A stretch of 64,000 bases of DNA, from positions 66,368,238 through 66,432,237 of the forward strand of contig OY755242.1 of the NCBI GenBank assembly GCA_963576725.1, in the 5' to 3' direction. Shown here piece after piece: positions 23,353 through 36,029 of this stretch. Source of the stretch: Azorinus chamasolen. Taxonomy: Eukaryota > Mollusca > Bivalvia > Cardiida > Solecurtidae. The stretch's first letter is position 1. Every line of letters starts with the position of its first letter. The notes under the pieces are model-generated. The model was not told where the DNA came from. It saw only the letters and a list, made by a program, of their open reading frames with translations, and did not search any database. The translations under genes and the position numbers were made by a program.

Positions 23353-24026
23353 ATGGTTATTACATATGTTGTAGTCCTATTCCTTGCGACTATAGTCTGC
23401 ACAGACGCACACGATGAAGTTGTTAATCACCTAGTTCAAAACGAAACATGTTATGTGCAACACTACAAATGTTCACCTCGTAAGTATATTTTACAACGTA
23501 AGTTGTTGGCCGTTGAAAGACCCAATGCCTTTGAGACAAGATCAATGATAGGTTTATGCCTGTCTTAGATCAGGTATGAATGTCAATAAGTCAGGTATGA
23601 ATACCTGGTGTTTCCTGCATGCTTCTTACATGTAGTTTCATTATGATAGTATGTCCACACTCCTCTGTAAAGATAATGATCACAGTACAGGATCTATAGA
23701 TAAATGAGGGGAAGAGTTCAAATACTAATTAAACTCGTCATTTCTTAACCAAACCCAAAGATGTGGCCACTTTTTAGTATGGTCTCGAATCTACTCTGAC
23801 ATATGTTTTAATTTACACATCTGATATCTTCGAACTAATACAGTATTTCACAAAAGGTCCTTCTATAATCATAGGTAACCATACATACATCACCATTCCA
23901 GTTTCATAAGAGTACTAGTATCTATTTTTTTCCATTTTAGCTATAACTAGTTGTCGGTCCGTGGAGAAGTGTTCAATCATACAGTGTAATGATGAACACT
24001 ATGGGAAAATATCTCAAGTGCATTGA
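23353..24026 (+). CDS. Gene B: secreted cysteine-rich peptide with early TGA
   Basis: Exon 1 is 23353-23479 and exon 2 is 23941-24026, with a phase-1 GT-AG intron; 70 residues to the first stop. The signal peptide MVITYVVVLFLATIVCTDA is nearly that of genes A and C. Mature Cys lie in ETC, YKC, TSC, EKC and IQC. After the TGA at 24024-24026 the same frame continues with VCLCC and ends at TAA 24060-24062. The family's terminal Cys cluster is thus in frame behind the stop. Options are a nonsense-mutated pseudogene, a truncated peptide, or recoding of TGA, in decreasing likelihood. Antimicrobial function is inferred from family resemblance only. Confidence 0.65.
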
Positions 24027-24250
24027 CATAGAGTTTGTCTATGTTGCAATTATAAGAACTAAAACAAATAAATAACTAAGAACACTTACACATGTCTTAT
24101 TTTAGACTTCACCACAATCCCATGTTTTATCATTTAGCATGTTGCAGGCTAAAATTTCAGAAGTCGAGGCAATGTTGGAAATCCAGATATTGATTCTGAA
24201 AAACAGATTTTATATAAATTTTAGACGTAAATTTGTGCAGCGGGTAAAAT

Positions 24251-24446
24251 TTAACCCACTCCCTCCTAGGCTATTTTAGACGCAACTTCTTTGAATAAAT
24301 CTACCGAAAGGAAGCATTTACTAGAGAAAAGGAAACTTTTAGAAATATGTAGTGTTGAAACCATTTTGGAGCAAATGTTCTATCTATCACAATGGTTTCA
24401 AAACGTGATTTTTATATAGGCGTAAAAAGTCGTCAATATGGGTTAA
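24251..24446. mobile_element. piggyBac-like MITE family B, copy 3
   Basis: TTAA on both sides, left end TTAACCCACTCCCTC, right end CGTCAATATGGGTTAA. The internal body matches 56353-56567. Confidence 0.75.
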
Positions 24447-24989
24447 TATAAAATGACGCGATGAACCCTTATCAATGACTGCAAGCTGGTTGTACGATAG
24501 GATTCTGCGTGGCCTGTGCGTTGCCATACAACTAAAGATGTATAATATGGTAATGTATACATGAATCCTGGCATCAGTCTTACCTGTTGCTTTGAAGGGA
24601 TGGTTGGATCAATTGATTATCATTGTACCGATGTACAATGCGATGACGGTGATGTTCCGATAGATACCTTTATTCTGATAAGTAATTCTATTTGCTAAAC
24701 CTGTTCAGAATACAAGGCAGTAAATTGCGTAACCTTTCGGAAATAAAAGCAACTATGGATGCCTAGACCGGCAGTAGTGTGTTTAGCGTTAAAAATAACA
24801 GCAATATTTTGGAGATACTTAGAGTGCAGATAGCTTGAATAAAGTCAAAATTCAAAATTCAAAATATTGATTGACTGTAATAGAAAAATTATTTCCGGGC
24901 AATACTTTAAGATAGTGCAGCTTTATATACCTACCATTGTATATACACAGAGCAACAGTTCATTGTGCGTACTCAAATACTATAAACGT

Positions 24990-25085
24990 CATTTCTCCAC
25001 CAACCCTATGTTGTGACCACTCTTTAGAACTGTCTCTTCGATAAACCGGTTCTTCGGGACGATTCGGTGGAGAAATAATGGAGTT
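24990..25085. repeat. Hairpin element (GACCACTCTTTAGAA)
   Basis: TTCTCCACCAACCCTATGTT, GTGACCACTCTTTAGAACTG, then a turn and partial complement. The related hairpin at 57585-57690 is the better folded copy. The same core lies in MITE family C. Confidence 0.6.
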
Positions 25086-25494
25086 ATTCTGGGAAATGTT
25101 TTAATTTACGAATCTTATCTGAACATATGATACTTGTGGAAAACCAAACTGCCTGATATGAAATGAGACAAATCCAGAACCGACGAATTTTTAAGATGTA
25201 TCAAATATAAAGAACAAAGAAAGCTTCTTCGATAACGTAGCGATAAGACCTGAAATTCAACTCTATCCAACCAAAGACTTTTTACCGCGATGTAACAATG
25301 TCATTGCATGTTTTTTTTATAATTGGACTTCGCATGTTTTTTTTCAATCTAAATATGCTTATTTTGTGACTCATTTCAATTTACCCACTCGATGAGAGGT
25401 TTTAATTCTCTTTCAGTCAAATTGTTTAAATATATTTCACGAACAACGTTCAACTCATGTCTGTTATCTTGTAACTGTGACATGGGTTTATATA

Positions 25495-25860
25495 TTCTGA
25501 AAATGGGTGATCCTTCGAAAGCAAAAATAGAAATGCAAATAGAGAAAATTGCAGACTCGGTTTTATTGAGTCTGTTCATGAGTAGTAATTAAAAATGCAA
25601 CACTACTCACGCCCCCTAGCACCGGCTTAAGCAGTATTCAATTTTCGAAACTAATAACATGAAAATTCATGATCCCGAAGGACCAGAATATATAACAATA
25701 CTGAGAATGAAGTACGGGGTAACTTTTTACGGCCGCCACACAAGCACTTAACACCTGCTGTTGTGAAGTACATATATTCTGAAAATGGGTGATCCTTCGA
25801 AAGCAAAAGTAGACATGCAAAAAGAGAAAATTGCAGACTCGGTTTTATTGAGTCTGTTCT
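25495..25860. repeat. Modular repeat D: alpha-beta-alpha array
   Basis: Alpha module (25495-25690), beta module (about 25690-25770; TGAGAATGAAGTACGGGG, GGCCGCCACACAAGCACTTA) and the start of another alpha (25770-25860). The first alpha module interrupts older sequence that also appears near 57.9 kb. Confidence 0.75.
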
Positions 25861-25960
25861 TGAGTTGAAAATGTTGCAAAATGTTTACCATTTTGTCTGG
25901 TGGGAATAAGATTATTTAATTTTAAATGATTTTTTTTTGTGTCATTATTTTTTTTTCTTT

Positions 25961-26011
25961 GCCGGTGTAACGAAGTAAAGTGACCCCCATAGAATACTGA
26001 CCCCCCGGTCA
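25961..26011 (+). repeat. Left 51-bp terminal inverted repeat
   Basis: Identical over 51 bases to the complement of 42045-42095. The first mismatch is at base 52. Confidence 0.9.
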
Positions 26012-26150
26012 GTATTTTTAAAAAAAATAGTGACCCCCCGGTCATAGTATTTTGACCCCCCGGTCATAATATTACGACCCCTGCACACGAAGAAAACTGA
26101 CCCCTTACGAAGAATTGCGACCCCCCATAGAATAGTGACTCCCTGTCTTT
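26012..26150. repeat. Left subterminal GACCCCC unit cluster
   Basis: Seven or so short units such as GACCCCCCGGTCATAGTATT, each ending in an AT-rich spacer. They are the same words that punctuate each satellite monomer. Confidence 0.8.
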
Positions 26151-26159
26151 GTTTCAACA

Positions 26160-26380
26160 AAACATACGCCCGCACGCACGCACGCACACACACACACAAC
26201 ACGCATGTACATACACAATTACACACACGAACGCATGTACGCACACATACCGGTACACATATGAACGCACGCACGCACATATACCGATACTTACACATAC
26301 ACTTCGAAACACTCTCATACATGCAAGCACACAAACACTCACGCACACACTTACACGCACGTAGGAACACATGTATATAT
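26160..26380. repeat. CA/CACG-rich simple repeat
   Basis: Irregular alternating purine-pyrimidine tract of ACACGCACGCAC type. No gene. Confidence 0.85.
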
Positions 26381-26399
26381 GAAGAGATCACTTAATGAA

Positions 26400-26725
26400 T
26401 TGTAAAATGTTGTATTGACTTCTATCTGACACTTTACAAAACGTAAATAGCTGTAAAAATTTCAATAATCTAAGTTCTAACATAAAATTTTATGGATGGA
26501 ACATTGTGTCAGTCACTGTAAAACTAAACAAAACTTCATTTGGCAGTGGATTTTTGTATGGTCAATACTGTGTGCAATGCCATATATCATATCCATATTT
26601 TGAATACATTTGTAATTTATCACCTATTGAAATTAATTGAAATAAGTCTCATCGAAGTGAGGCAACATAAGTGTTCGACATCATGCCTTTCGAATTATTT
26701 TAGCGAAGTGGGAAATAATATTTTG
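26400..26725. other. Unassigned stretch inside the giant element
   Basis: No gene or internal repeat seen. Confidence 0.4.
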
Positions 26726-26726
26726 T

Positions 26727-27205
26727 TGTTGTTGTTGTTGTTGTGTTTGCTTCGTCTACCACCACCACCACCGTCACTACTACTACTATAATTACCGCTA
26801 CTACTACTACTACCACTACTACAACTACTACTACTATTAATCCCACAACTACACATACTACTCCTCCTACTACTACTCCTATACCTCCTCCTATTACCTA
26901 CCTACCTTCACACATACCCAATAAAAAAACCACCCACCCAAAACCCAGCCACCCACTCAAGCACAAACCCAACCACCCACAAACCCATCCACCTACTACT
27001 GCCGCTGCTGCTGCTGCTACAACTGCTACTACTACTATTCCTACTTCCTAGTACTACTTCTGCTATTGCCTACTACATTCCACCTATACTACTTCCACTA
27101 CCTATACTACTGCTACTACTACCTATACTACTACTACTTTAAATACTACTATCTACCTACCTACCTACCTACCTACCCACCCTACCCTACCCTACCTACC
27201 TACCT
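26727..27205. repeat. Triplet and tetramer simple repeats
   Basis: (GTT)n, then (CTA)/(CAC) triplets, CCCA-rich tract and (CTAC)n. Open frames here are repeat artefacts. Confidence 0.9.
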
Positions 27206-30200
27206 AGTGACCGCACGGTCATAGCATTTTGAGCCCTTTTTATCACTGACCAATGTGCACAACGTTCATTAGAACCAATGTATTATTTAGAAAGGGGGCC
27301 CTTTTACTGAAGAATATCGACCCTGGTCAATATTCTTGAAAAAGGGCAACCCCCGGTCATAGTGCTTTTTAATCTATCTCCAGTATAATTAAAGAAAGTT
27401 AAACTTTACTCGAAAAAAATTAACCTTGGTCATTATTATTATAGATGAATTGACCCCCGGTCATAGCAATTTTAGCAGCGTTTATTATATCATGACTAAA
27501 GCGCGCACTGCTAATTGAACCCAAGTATTTTGTTCATAGGGGTCACATTTTCTGAAAGAAAATCGACCCCCGGTCAGTATCTTATAAAAAAATATCGACC
27601 CCCGGTCATAGTGCTTTGACACACGTTCGTGATATGTTGAACAACTCCCGCGAACTTAATCAACCGCCAGTATAATTTAGGAAAGAGTTTAACTTTACAT
27701 GTACTCGATTTTATTTAACGTTGGTCATAATTCTTACAGATGTAGTGACCTCCGGTCATAGCAATTTCAGCCGTGTTTATACTGTAATGACTAAAGCGCA
27801 ATCCTAATTGAAACCAAGTATTTTGTGCATAGGGGGTCACATTTTCTGAAGAATATCGACCCCCGGTCAGTATTTTTAAAAAAAATAGCGACCCCCGGTC
27901 ATAGTACTTTGACACACGTTCATGATATGTTGAACAGTTCCCGCGACTTTAATCTACCTCCTCCTGTATAATTTAAAGAAAGGATTTAACTTTACTCGTA
28001 TACTATATAACTTTGGTCATAATTACAGATGTCATGATCCCCGGTCAGAGCAATTTCAGCCCTGTTTGTCATATCATGGCTAATGCGCGCCTTGCTAACT
28101 GAACCCAAGTATTTTGTACACAGGGGGTCACATTTTCTGAAGAATATCGACCCCCGGTCAGTATTTTTTAAAAAATAGCGACCCGGTCATAGTACTTTGA
28201 CACACGTTCATGATATGTTGACCAACTCCTGCCAACTTAATCTACCTCTGGTATAATTTAAGACAGAATTTAACCTTACTCGATTTTATTTAACCTGTGT
28301 CATAATTCTTACAGATGTAGTGACCCCCGGTCATAGCAATTTCAGCCGTGTTTATCCTGTAATGACTAAAGGGCGCAATACTGATTGAACCCAAGTATTT
28401 TGTTCATAGGGGTCACATTTTCTGAAAGAAAATCGACCCCCGGTCAGTATCTTATAAAAAAATATCGACCCCCGGTCATAGTGCTTTGACACACGTTCGT
28501 GATATGTTGAACAACTCCCGCGAACTTAATCTACCGCCAGTATAATTTAGGAAAGAGTTTAACTTTACATGTACTCGATTTTATTTAACGTTGGTCATAA
28601 TTCTTACAGATGTAGTGACCTCCGGTCATAGCAATTTCAGCCGTGTTTATACTGTAATGACTAAAGCGCAATCCTAATTGAAACCAAGTATTTTGTGCAT
28701 AGGGGGTCACATTTTCTGAAGAATATCGACCCCCGGTCAGTATTTTTAAAAAAAATAGCGACCCCCGGTCATAGTACTTTGACACACGTTCATGATATGT
28801 TGAACAGTTCCCGCGACTTTAATCTACCTCCTGTATAATTTAAAGAAAGGATTTAACTTTACTCGTATACTATATAACTTTGGTCATAATTACAGATGTC
28901 ATGATCCCCGGTCAGAGCAATTTCAGCCCTGTTTGTCATATCATGGCTAATGCGCGCCTTGCTAACTGAACCCAAGTATTTTGTACACAGGGGGTCACAT
29001 TTTCTGAAGAATATCGACCCCCGGTCAGTATTTTTTAAAAAATAGCGACCCCGGTCATAGTACTTTGACACACGTTCATGATATGTTGACCAACTCCTGC
29101 CAACTTAATCTACCTCTGGTATAATTTAAGACAGAATTTAACCTTACTCGATTTTATTTAACCTGTGTCATAATTCTTACAGATGTAGTGACCCCCGGTC
29201 ATAGCAATTTCAGCCGTGTTTATCCTGTAATGACTAAAGGGCGCAATACTGATTGAACCCAAGTATTTTGTTCATAGGGGTCACATTTTCTGAAAGAAAA
29301 TCGACCCCCGGTCAGTATCTTATAAAAAAATATCGACCCCCGGTCATAGTGCTTTGACACACGTTCGTGATATGTTGAACAACTCCCGCGAACTTAATCT
29401 ACCGCCAGTATAATTTAGGAAAGAGTTTAACTTTACATGTACTCGATTTTATTTAACGTTGGTCATAATTCTTACAGATGTAGTGACCTCCGGTCATAGC
29501 AATTTCAGCCGTGTTTATACTGTAATGACTAAAGCGCAATCCTAATTGAAACCAAGTATTTTGTGCATAGGGGGTCACATTTTCTGAAGAATATCGACCC
29601 CCGGTCAGTATTTTTAAAAAAAATAGCGACCCCCGGTCATAGTACTTTGACACACGTTCATGATATGTTGAACAGTTCCCGCGACTTTAATCTACCTCCT
29701 GTATAATTTAAAGAAAGGATTTAACTTTACTCGTATACTATATAACTTTGGTCATAATTACAGATGTCATGATCCCCGGTCAGAGCAATTTCAGCCCTGT
29801 TTGTCATATCATGGCTAATGCACGCCTTGCTAACTGAACCCAAGTATTTTGTACACAGGGGGTCACATTTTCTGAAGAATATCGACCCCCGGTCAGTATT
29901 TTTTAAAAAATAGCGACCCGGTCATAGTACTTTGACACACGTTCATGATATGTTGACCAACTCCTGCCAACTTAATCTACCTCTGGTATAATTTAAGACA
30001 GAATTTAACCTTACTCGATTTTATTTAACCTGTGTCATAATTCTTACAGATGTAGTGACCCCCGGTCATAGCAATTTCAGCCGTGTTTATCCTGTAATGA
30101 CTAAAGGGCGCAATACTGATTGAACCCAAGTATTTTGTGCATAGGGGATCACATTTTCTGAAGAATATCGACCCCCGGTCAGTATTTTTAAAAAAATAGC

Positions 30201-33200
30201 GACCCCCGGTCATAGTACTTTGACACACGTTCATGATATGTTGAACAGTTCCCGCGACTTTAATCTACCTCCTGTATAATTTAAAGAAAGGGTTTAACTT
30301 TACTCGTAAACTATTTAACTTTGGTCATAATTACAGATGTCATGATCCCCGGTCAGAGCAATTTCAGCCCTGTTTTGTCATATCATGGCTAATGCGCGCC
30401 TTGCTAACTGAACCCAAGTATTTTGTACACAGGGGTCACATTTTCTGAAGAATATCGACCCCCGGTCAGTATTTTTTAAAAAATAGCGACCCCGGTCATA
30501 GTACTTTGACACACGTTCATGATATGTTGACCAACTCCTGCCAACTTAATCTACCTCTGGTATAATTTAAGACAGAATTTAACCTTACTCGATTTTATTT
30601 AACCTGTGTCATAATTCTTACAGATGTAGTGACCCCCGGTCATAGCAATTTCAGCCGTGTTTATCCTGTAATGACTAAAGGGCGCAATACTGATTGAACC
30701 CAAGTATTTTGTGCATAGGGGATCACATTTTCTGAAGAATATCGACCCCCGGTCAGTATTTTTAAAAAAATAGCGACCCCCGGTCATAGTACTTTGACAC
30801 ACGTTCATGATATGTTGAACAGTTCCCGCGACTTTAATCTACCTCCTGTATAATTTAAAGAAAGGGTTTAACTTTACTCGTAAACTATTTAACTTTGGTC
30901 ATAATTACAGATGTCATGATCCCCGGTCAGAGCAATTTCAGCCCTGTTTTGTCATATCATGGCTAATGCGCGCCTTGCTAACTGAACCCAAGTATTTTGT
31001 ACACAGGGGTCACATTTTCTGAAGAATATCGACCCCCGGTCAGTATTTTTTAAAAAATAGCGACCCCGGTCATAGTACTTTGACACACGTTCATGATATG
31101 TTGACCAACTCCTGCCAACTTAATCTACCTCTGGTATCATTTAAGACAATTTAACTTTACTCGATTTTATTTAACCTGTATCATAATTCTTACAGATGTA
31201 GTGACCCCCGGTCATAGCAATTTCAGCCGTGTTTATCCTGTAATGACTAAAGCGCGCAATACTGATTGAACCCAAGTATTTTGTGCATAGGGGGTCACAT
31301 TTTCTGAAGAATATCGACCCCCGGTCAGTATTTTTAAAAAAAATAGCGACCCCCGGTCATAGTACTTTGACACACGTTCATGATATGTTGAACAGTTCTC
31401 GCGACTTTAATCTACCTCCTGTATAATTTAAAGAAAGGGTTTAACTTTACTCGTAAACTATATAACTTTGGTCATAATTACAGATGTCATGATCCCCGGT
31501 CAGAGCAATTTCAGCCCTGTTTGTCATATCATGGCTAATGCGCGCCTTGCTAACTGAACCCAAGTATTTTGTACACAGGGGTCACATTTTCTGAAGAATA
31601 TCGACCCCCGGTCAGTATTTTTTAAAAAATAGCGACCCCGGTCATAGTACTTTGACACACGTTCATGATATGTTGAACAGTTCCCGCGACTTTAATCTAC
31701 CTCCTGTATAATTTAAAGAAAGGGTTTAACTTTACTCGTAAACTATTTAACTTTGGTCATAATTACAGATGTCATGATCCCCGGTCAGAGCAATTTCAGC
31801 CCTGTTTGTCATAGCATGGCTAATGCGCGCCTTGCTAACTGAACCCAAGTATTTTGTACACAGGGGGTCACATTTTCTGAAGAATATCGACCCCCGGTCA
31901 GTATTTTTTAAAAAATAGCGACCCCGGTCATAGTACTTTGACACACGTTCATGATATGTTGACCAACTCCTGCCAACTTCATCTACCTCTGGTATAATTT
32001 AAGACAGAATTTAACCTTACTCGATTTTATTTAACCTGTGTCATAATTCTTACAGATGTAGTGACCCCCGGTCATAGCAATTTCAGCCGTGTTTATCCTG
32101 TAATGACTAAAGGGCGCAATACTGATTGAACCCAAGTATTTTGTGCATAGGGGATCACATTTTCTGAAGAATATCGACCCCCGGTCAGTATTTTTTAAAA
32201 AATAGCGACCCCCGGTCATAGTACTTTGACACACGTTCATGATATGTTGAACAGTTCCCGCGACTTTAATCTACCTCCTGTATAATTTAAAGATAGGGTT
32301 TAACTTTACTCGTAAACTATTTAACTTTGGTCATAATTACAGATGTCATGATCCCCGGTCAGAGCAATTTCAGCCCTGTTTTGTCATATCATGGCTAATG
32401 CGCGCCTTGCTAACTGAACCCAAGTATTTTGTACACAGGGGGTCACATTTTCTGAAGAATATCGACCCCCGGTCAGTATTTTTTAAAAAATAGCGACCCC
32501 GGTCATAGTACTTTGACACACGTTCATGATATGTTGACCAACTCCTGCCAACTTAATCTACCTCTGGTATAATTTAAGACAGAATTTAACCTTACTCGAT
32601 TTTATTTAACCTGTGTCATAATTCTTACAGATGTAGTGACCCCCGGTCATAGCAATTTCAGCCGTGTTTATCCTGTAATGACTAAAGGGCGCAATACCGA
32701 TTGAACCCAAGTATTTTGTGCATAGGGGGTCACATTTTCAGAAGAATATCGACCCCCGGTCAGTATTTTTTAAAAAATAGCGACCCCCGGTCATAGTACT
32801 TTGACACACGTTCATGATATGTTGAACAGTTCCCGCGACTTTAATCTACCTCCTGTATAATTTAAAGAAAGGGTTTAACTTTACTCGTAAACTATTTAAC
32901 TTTGGTCATAATTACAGATGTCATGATCCCCGGTCAGAGCAATTTCAGCCCTGTTTTGTCATATCATGGCTAATGCGCGCCTTGCTAACTGAACCCAAGT
33001 ATTTTGTACACAGGGGGTCACATTTTCTGAAGAATATCGACCCCCGGTCAGTATTTTTTAAAAAATAGCGACCCCGGTCATAGTACTTTGACACACGTTC
33101 ATGATATGTTGACCAACTCCTGCCAACTTAATCTACCTCTGGTATAATTTAAGACAGAATTTAACTTTACTCGATTTTATTTAACCTGTATCATAATTCT

Positions 33201-33420
33201 TACAGATGTAGTGACCCCCTGTCATAGCAATTTCAGCCGTGTTTATCCTGTAATGACTAAAGCGCGCAATACTGATTGAACCCAAGTATTTTGTGCATAG
33301 GGGGTCACATTTTCTGAAGAATATCGAACCCCGGTCAGTATTTTTAAATAAAATAGCGACCCCCGGTCATAGTACTTTGACACACGTTCATGATATGTTG
33401 AACAGTTCCCGCGACTTTAA
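27206..33420 (+). repeat. Satellite array I, 287-290-bp monomers with higher-order structure
   Basis: Each monomer has three CCCCGGTCA words, AACCCAAGTATTTTGT, GGGGTCACATTTTCTGAAGA and TTTGACACACGTTCATGATA. Type A monomers (CTCGTAAACTAT, GATCCCCGGTCAGAGC) and type B monomers (CTCGATTTTATTT, GACCCCCGGTCATAGC) alternate. The A marker recurs at about 28033, 28899 and 29767 (steps near 867, trimers). It then recurs at 30343, 30915, 31489, 31771, 32346 and 32918 (steps near 574, dimers, and one 282). Monomers at 27.2-27.7 kb are more degenerate. Repeated 65-70-residue minus-strand frames arise from the monomer and are not genes. Confidence 0.92.
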
Positions 33421-35967
33421 ATCTTTAAATCGAAAGCTAGATTTATATCTGAATTAAATTGGATCAAAAAATTGCAAACACCTTTTCCTTTAGGACTGAA
33501 TGATAATATTTACCAGACTGGAAATATTTCAAAAGAACCAGATATAGATATTTTTTCAATTTTTTCTATTAGAAAACGCAAATCTCGATCGCATGGCATT
33601 CGCAAAAATGGTAATATTAAACGAAAATCTCGTTTGAAAATGACACTTCTTGATCTACATACTTTACGCCTAACTTCGGGTAAACATGCCATGCTTTCTA
33701 GACTTTCCTCCTTATCTATATGTTCATTAAAAGAAATTGACGAGCAAGCCGATAAAATTATTTTTCGATCAGATCCTCTCATAGGAACGGCTAGTTTGAT
33801 ACAAAGCTTTACTCTACATGTTCTCAGACCGCACATCGACAAATTATCTGAACACCAAAGATTCTTCTTGAAAATTCCTTTTATTAATAAAGGTATTGAT
33901 TTTATTGACCTCCAAAGTATTTTTAGAGACAAAAATGTAATTGACACTATTCCTAAATACTTTAAAAATACAGAACCACCTATCATCTGCTACAAATATA
34001 ACAAACCCATTAGAAATACAATTTTCAACTATAATACAATTGTGGCCGACCTTAATATTAATGATAATATTCCTGATAATTGAGATTGCGCCACCTCAAA
34101 ATTTTGCTATTCTCCGGCTGGTCATGTGATTACTGGTAATTTTGAGATAATTAAAGATAAACGTCTACGATCTCTTTTGAATAAAGGTCCCAAATATAGA
34201 ATACCATACTTGATAGATTTTAACTCTTGTCGAGTTCAGATTGCGGAGGCTTTACAAAATTTTAGTATTAAATGGTGTCGAAGAAAACATGTTGAGTCTA
34301 ATGCCCTTTCTTGTTGGAAAAAACTAATTTTTGATATAATTGATAAACGCATTTCCTTTTACAGCTCTAATAAACACCTTCTTCCACCTAAACCTAGAAC
34401 TTCATTTAGACATCTTAAAAAGGGTTTACAGGATTTCCATTCAAAATACATTTTTGTTCCTGCTGATAAGGCATCAAATAATGTGATTATTATTTGACGA
34501 TTACATTATATCGATGTCTTGAAGCAGGAAATTATTAATACCAAGTCATACATTTCAGTTACCACTGACGAAAAGACCATCATTTCAGACCATGTCAAAA
34601 AGTGTGAACAATTTGGAACCGATATTAAAATTACACAACATAAACTTCCTACTATGTATTGGTTACCAAAACTACATAAAACACCATATAAAGCGCGTTT
34701 CATTGCAAATTCTAGTTCATGTACAACTACTAAATTGTCTATACTTTTGACTTCTTGTTTAACGAAGGTAAAGGAACATGTAAAATTTTACTGTGATAAG
34801 ACTTATGAAAATTCTGGAATAAATCTCTTCTGGTCTATTAAGAACTCTTCAGAAGTCTTAAACAAACTTAAGAACAAAAGGTATCTTGCATCCACTGTAA
34901 GCACGTACGATTTTTCTACTCTGTACACAACTCTTCCTCATATTTTAATTAAGGATAAGCTTACTAACTTGATCCAGAAAGTATTTGCCCGAGAAAAAAC
35001 ATCATTCTTGGCATGTAATGCTGAAAAAGCTTTCTTTACTGACGAGCAAATGAAATATTACACCAATTGGACTTGCTCAGAAGTTTGCGAAGCACTGACC
35101 TTTCTTTTGGATAACATATTTGTACGTTATGGGAATGCCATATACCGTCAGGTAATTGGTATTCCCATGGGTACGAATTGTGCACCACTTGTCGCAGATT
35201 TGTTTTTGTACTGCTATGAGAGAGATTTCATGTTGAGTTTGAATCCTCAATCACAAGAAGATGTTATAAAAGCCTTCAATGAAACTTGTCGATATTTGGA
35301 TGATATTTTTAACTTAGATAACCCTTTCTTTGATGCTCTGATTCCTACTATTTATCCTAAAGAACTCAAATTGAATAAAGCTAACCCGTCCGACAATTAT
35401 GCAGCCTTTCTTGACCTAGACCTTAAAATTAATAATGGAATGATTTCTTCTAAAATATATGACAAAAGAGATGATTTTGATTTTAATATTGTAAATTTTC
35501 CTCATCTTGACGGGGATGTTCCCCGTGCTCCATCTTACGGGGTTTATATATCTCAACTTATTCGTTTTGCTAGAGCTTGTTCATCTATTGACGATTTTAA
35601 CAGTCGAAATCTCATTTTAACTGAAAAACTGCTTAAACAAGGATATAGATACCATAAACTAAGAAAAACTTTCTCTAAATTTTACTATCGAAATCTCTCG
35701 CTTATTGGCAAGTACAAATGTAATCTCAAGGTACTTTTGCGACACGGTATTTCACATCCTGAATTTTATGGTGATGTGATTTACAAACTTCGTAAAATTA
35801 TTGGACATACCCATTTTCTCACTTTGTTCATCAAATATATAAAACAATTCATTAAAAAGGGATATGATCCTGTATTACTACAACATACTGCATGTTTGGT
35901 TGTGAACCCTTTTACAGTTGGCAATCACGCTGGCCTCTTTGCATGTACGCCGACAAGAAAGGTTTAG
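33421..35967 (+). CDS. Naiad EN-RT protein with two in-frame TGA codons, 5'-truncated
   Basis: One continuous frame of 848 codons to TAG (35965-35967), broken only by TGA at 34081-34083 and 34495-34497; the first ATG is at 33472. In order: the end of the endonuclease domain (ELNWIKKLQTPFPLGLND, 33451-33504); a basic linker; the CxC region where the first Cys is TGA (TGA-D-C), followed by GHVITGNF and KGPKYR; VPADKASNNVIII, then TGA, then RLHYIDVLKQ. RT follows with YWLPKLHK, motif A YDFSTLYTTLP, motif B IGIPMGTNCAPLVADLFLYC and catalytic YLDD (35293-35304). The GIY-YIG core is missing. Domain order matches Naiad Penelope-like elements, in which selenocysteine is known from clams. Both TGAs recur at the same sites in other copies, so they are best read as selenocysteine codons. 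This copy is inactive for lack of its 5' end. Confidence 0.8.
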
Positions 35968-36029
35968 TACTCTATGAAGGCGACCTCTTAAATCCAGAAA
36001 TGGAAGGAGAACGTCGGATATCTGTACTA
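35965..36029 (+). promoter_or_regulatory. Type II SECIS-like element of N6
   Basis: ATGA (35974-35977), 12-nt strand with GGCG and CCUCUU pairing to AAGGAG and CGUC, unpaired AAA (35990-35992), apical UCCA-GAAA-UGGA helix, and 3' GGAU (36016-36019) completing the sheared GA quartet. The outer helix pairs UAGUAC (35965-35970) with GUACUA (36024-36029), so the ORF stop codon is part of the stem. The spacing of ATGA to AA and the AA before the apical helix match eukaryotic SECIS rules. Energy was not computed. Confidence 0.75.

Larger units (their letters stand above)
20740..25600. repeat. Segmental duplication block containing gene B
   Basis: Collinear direct match to about 50850-57950. Matched landmarks in order: 20805/50910, 21130/51360, 21720/52660, 22260/52990, 22445/53170, 22780/54370, 23340/55455, 23930/56700, 24100/56870, 25000/57590. 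Size differences are mostly due to insertions in the second block. Confidence 0.8.

Noticed and set aside
33510..33986. 158-codon minus-strand frame
   Set aside because: Antisense shadow of the Naiad linker frame of N6.
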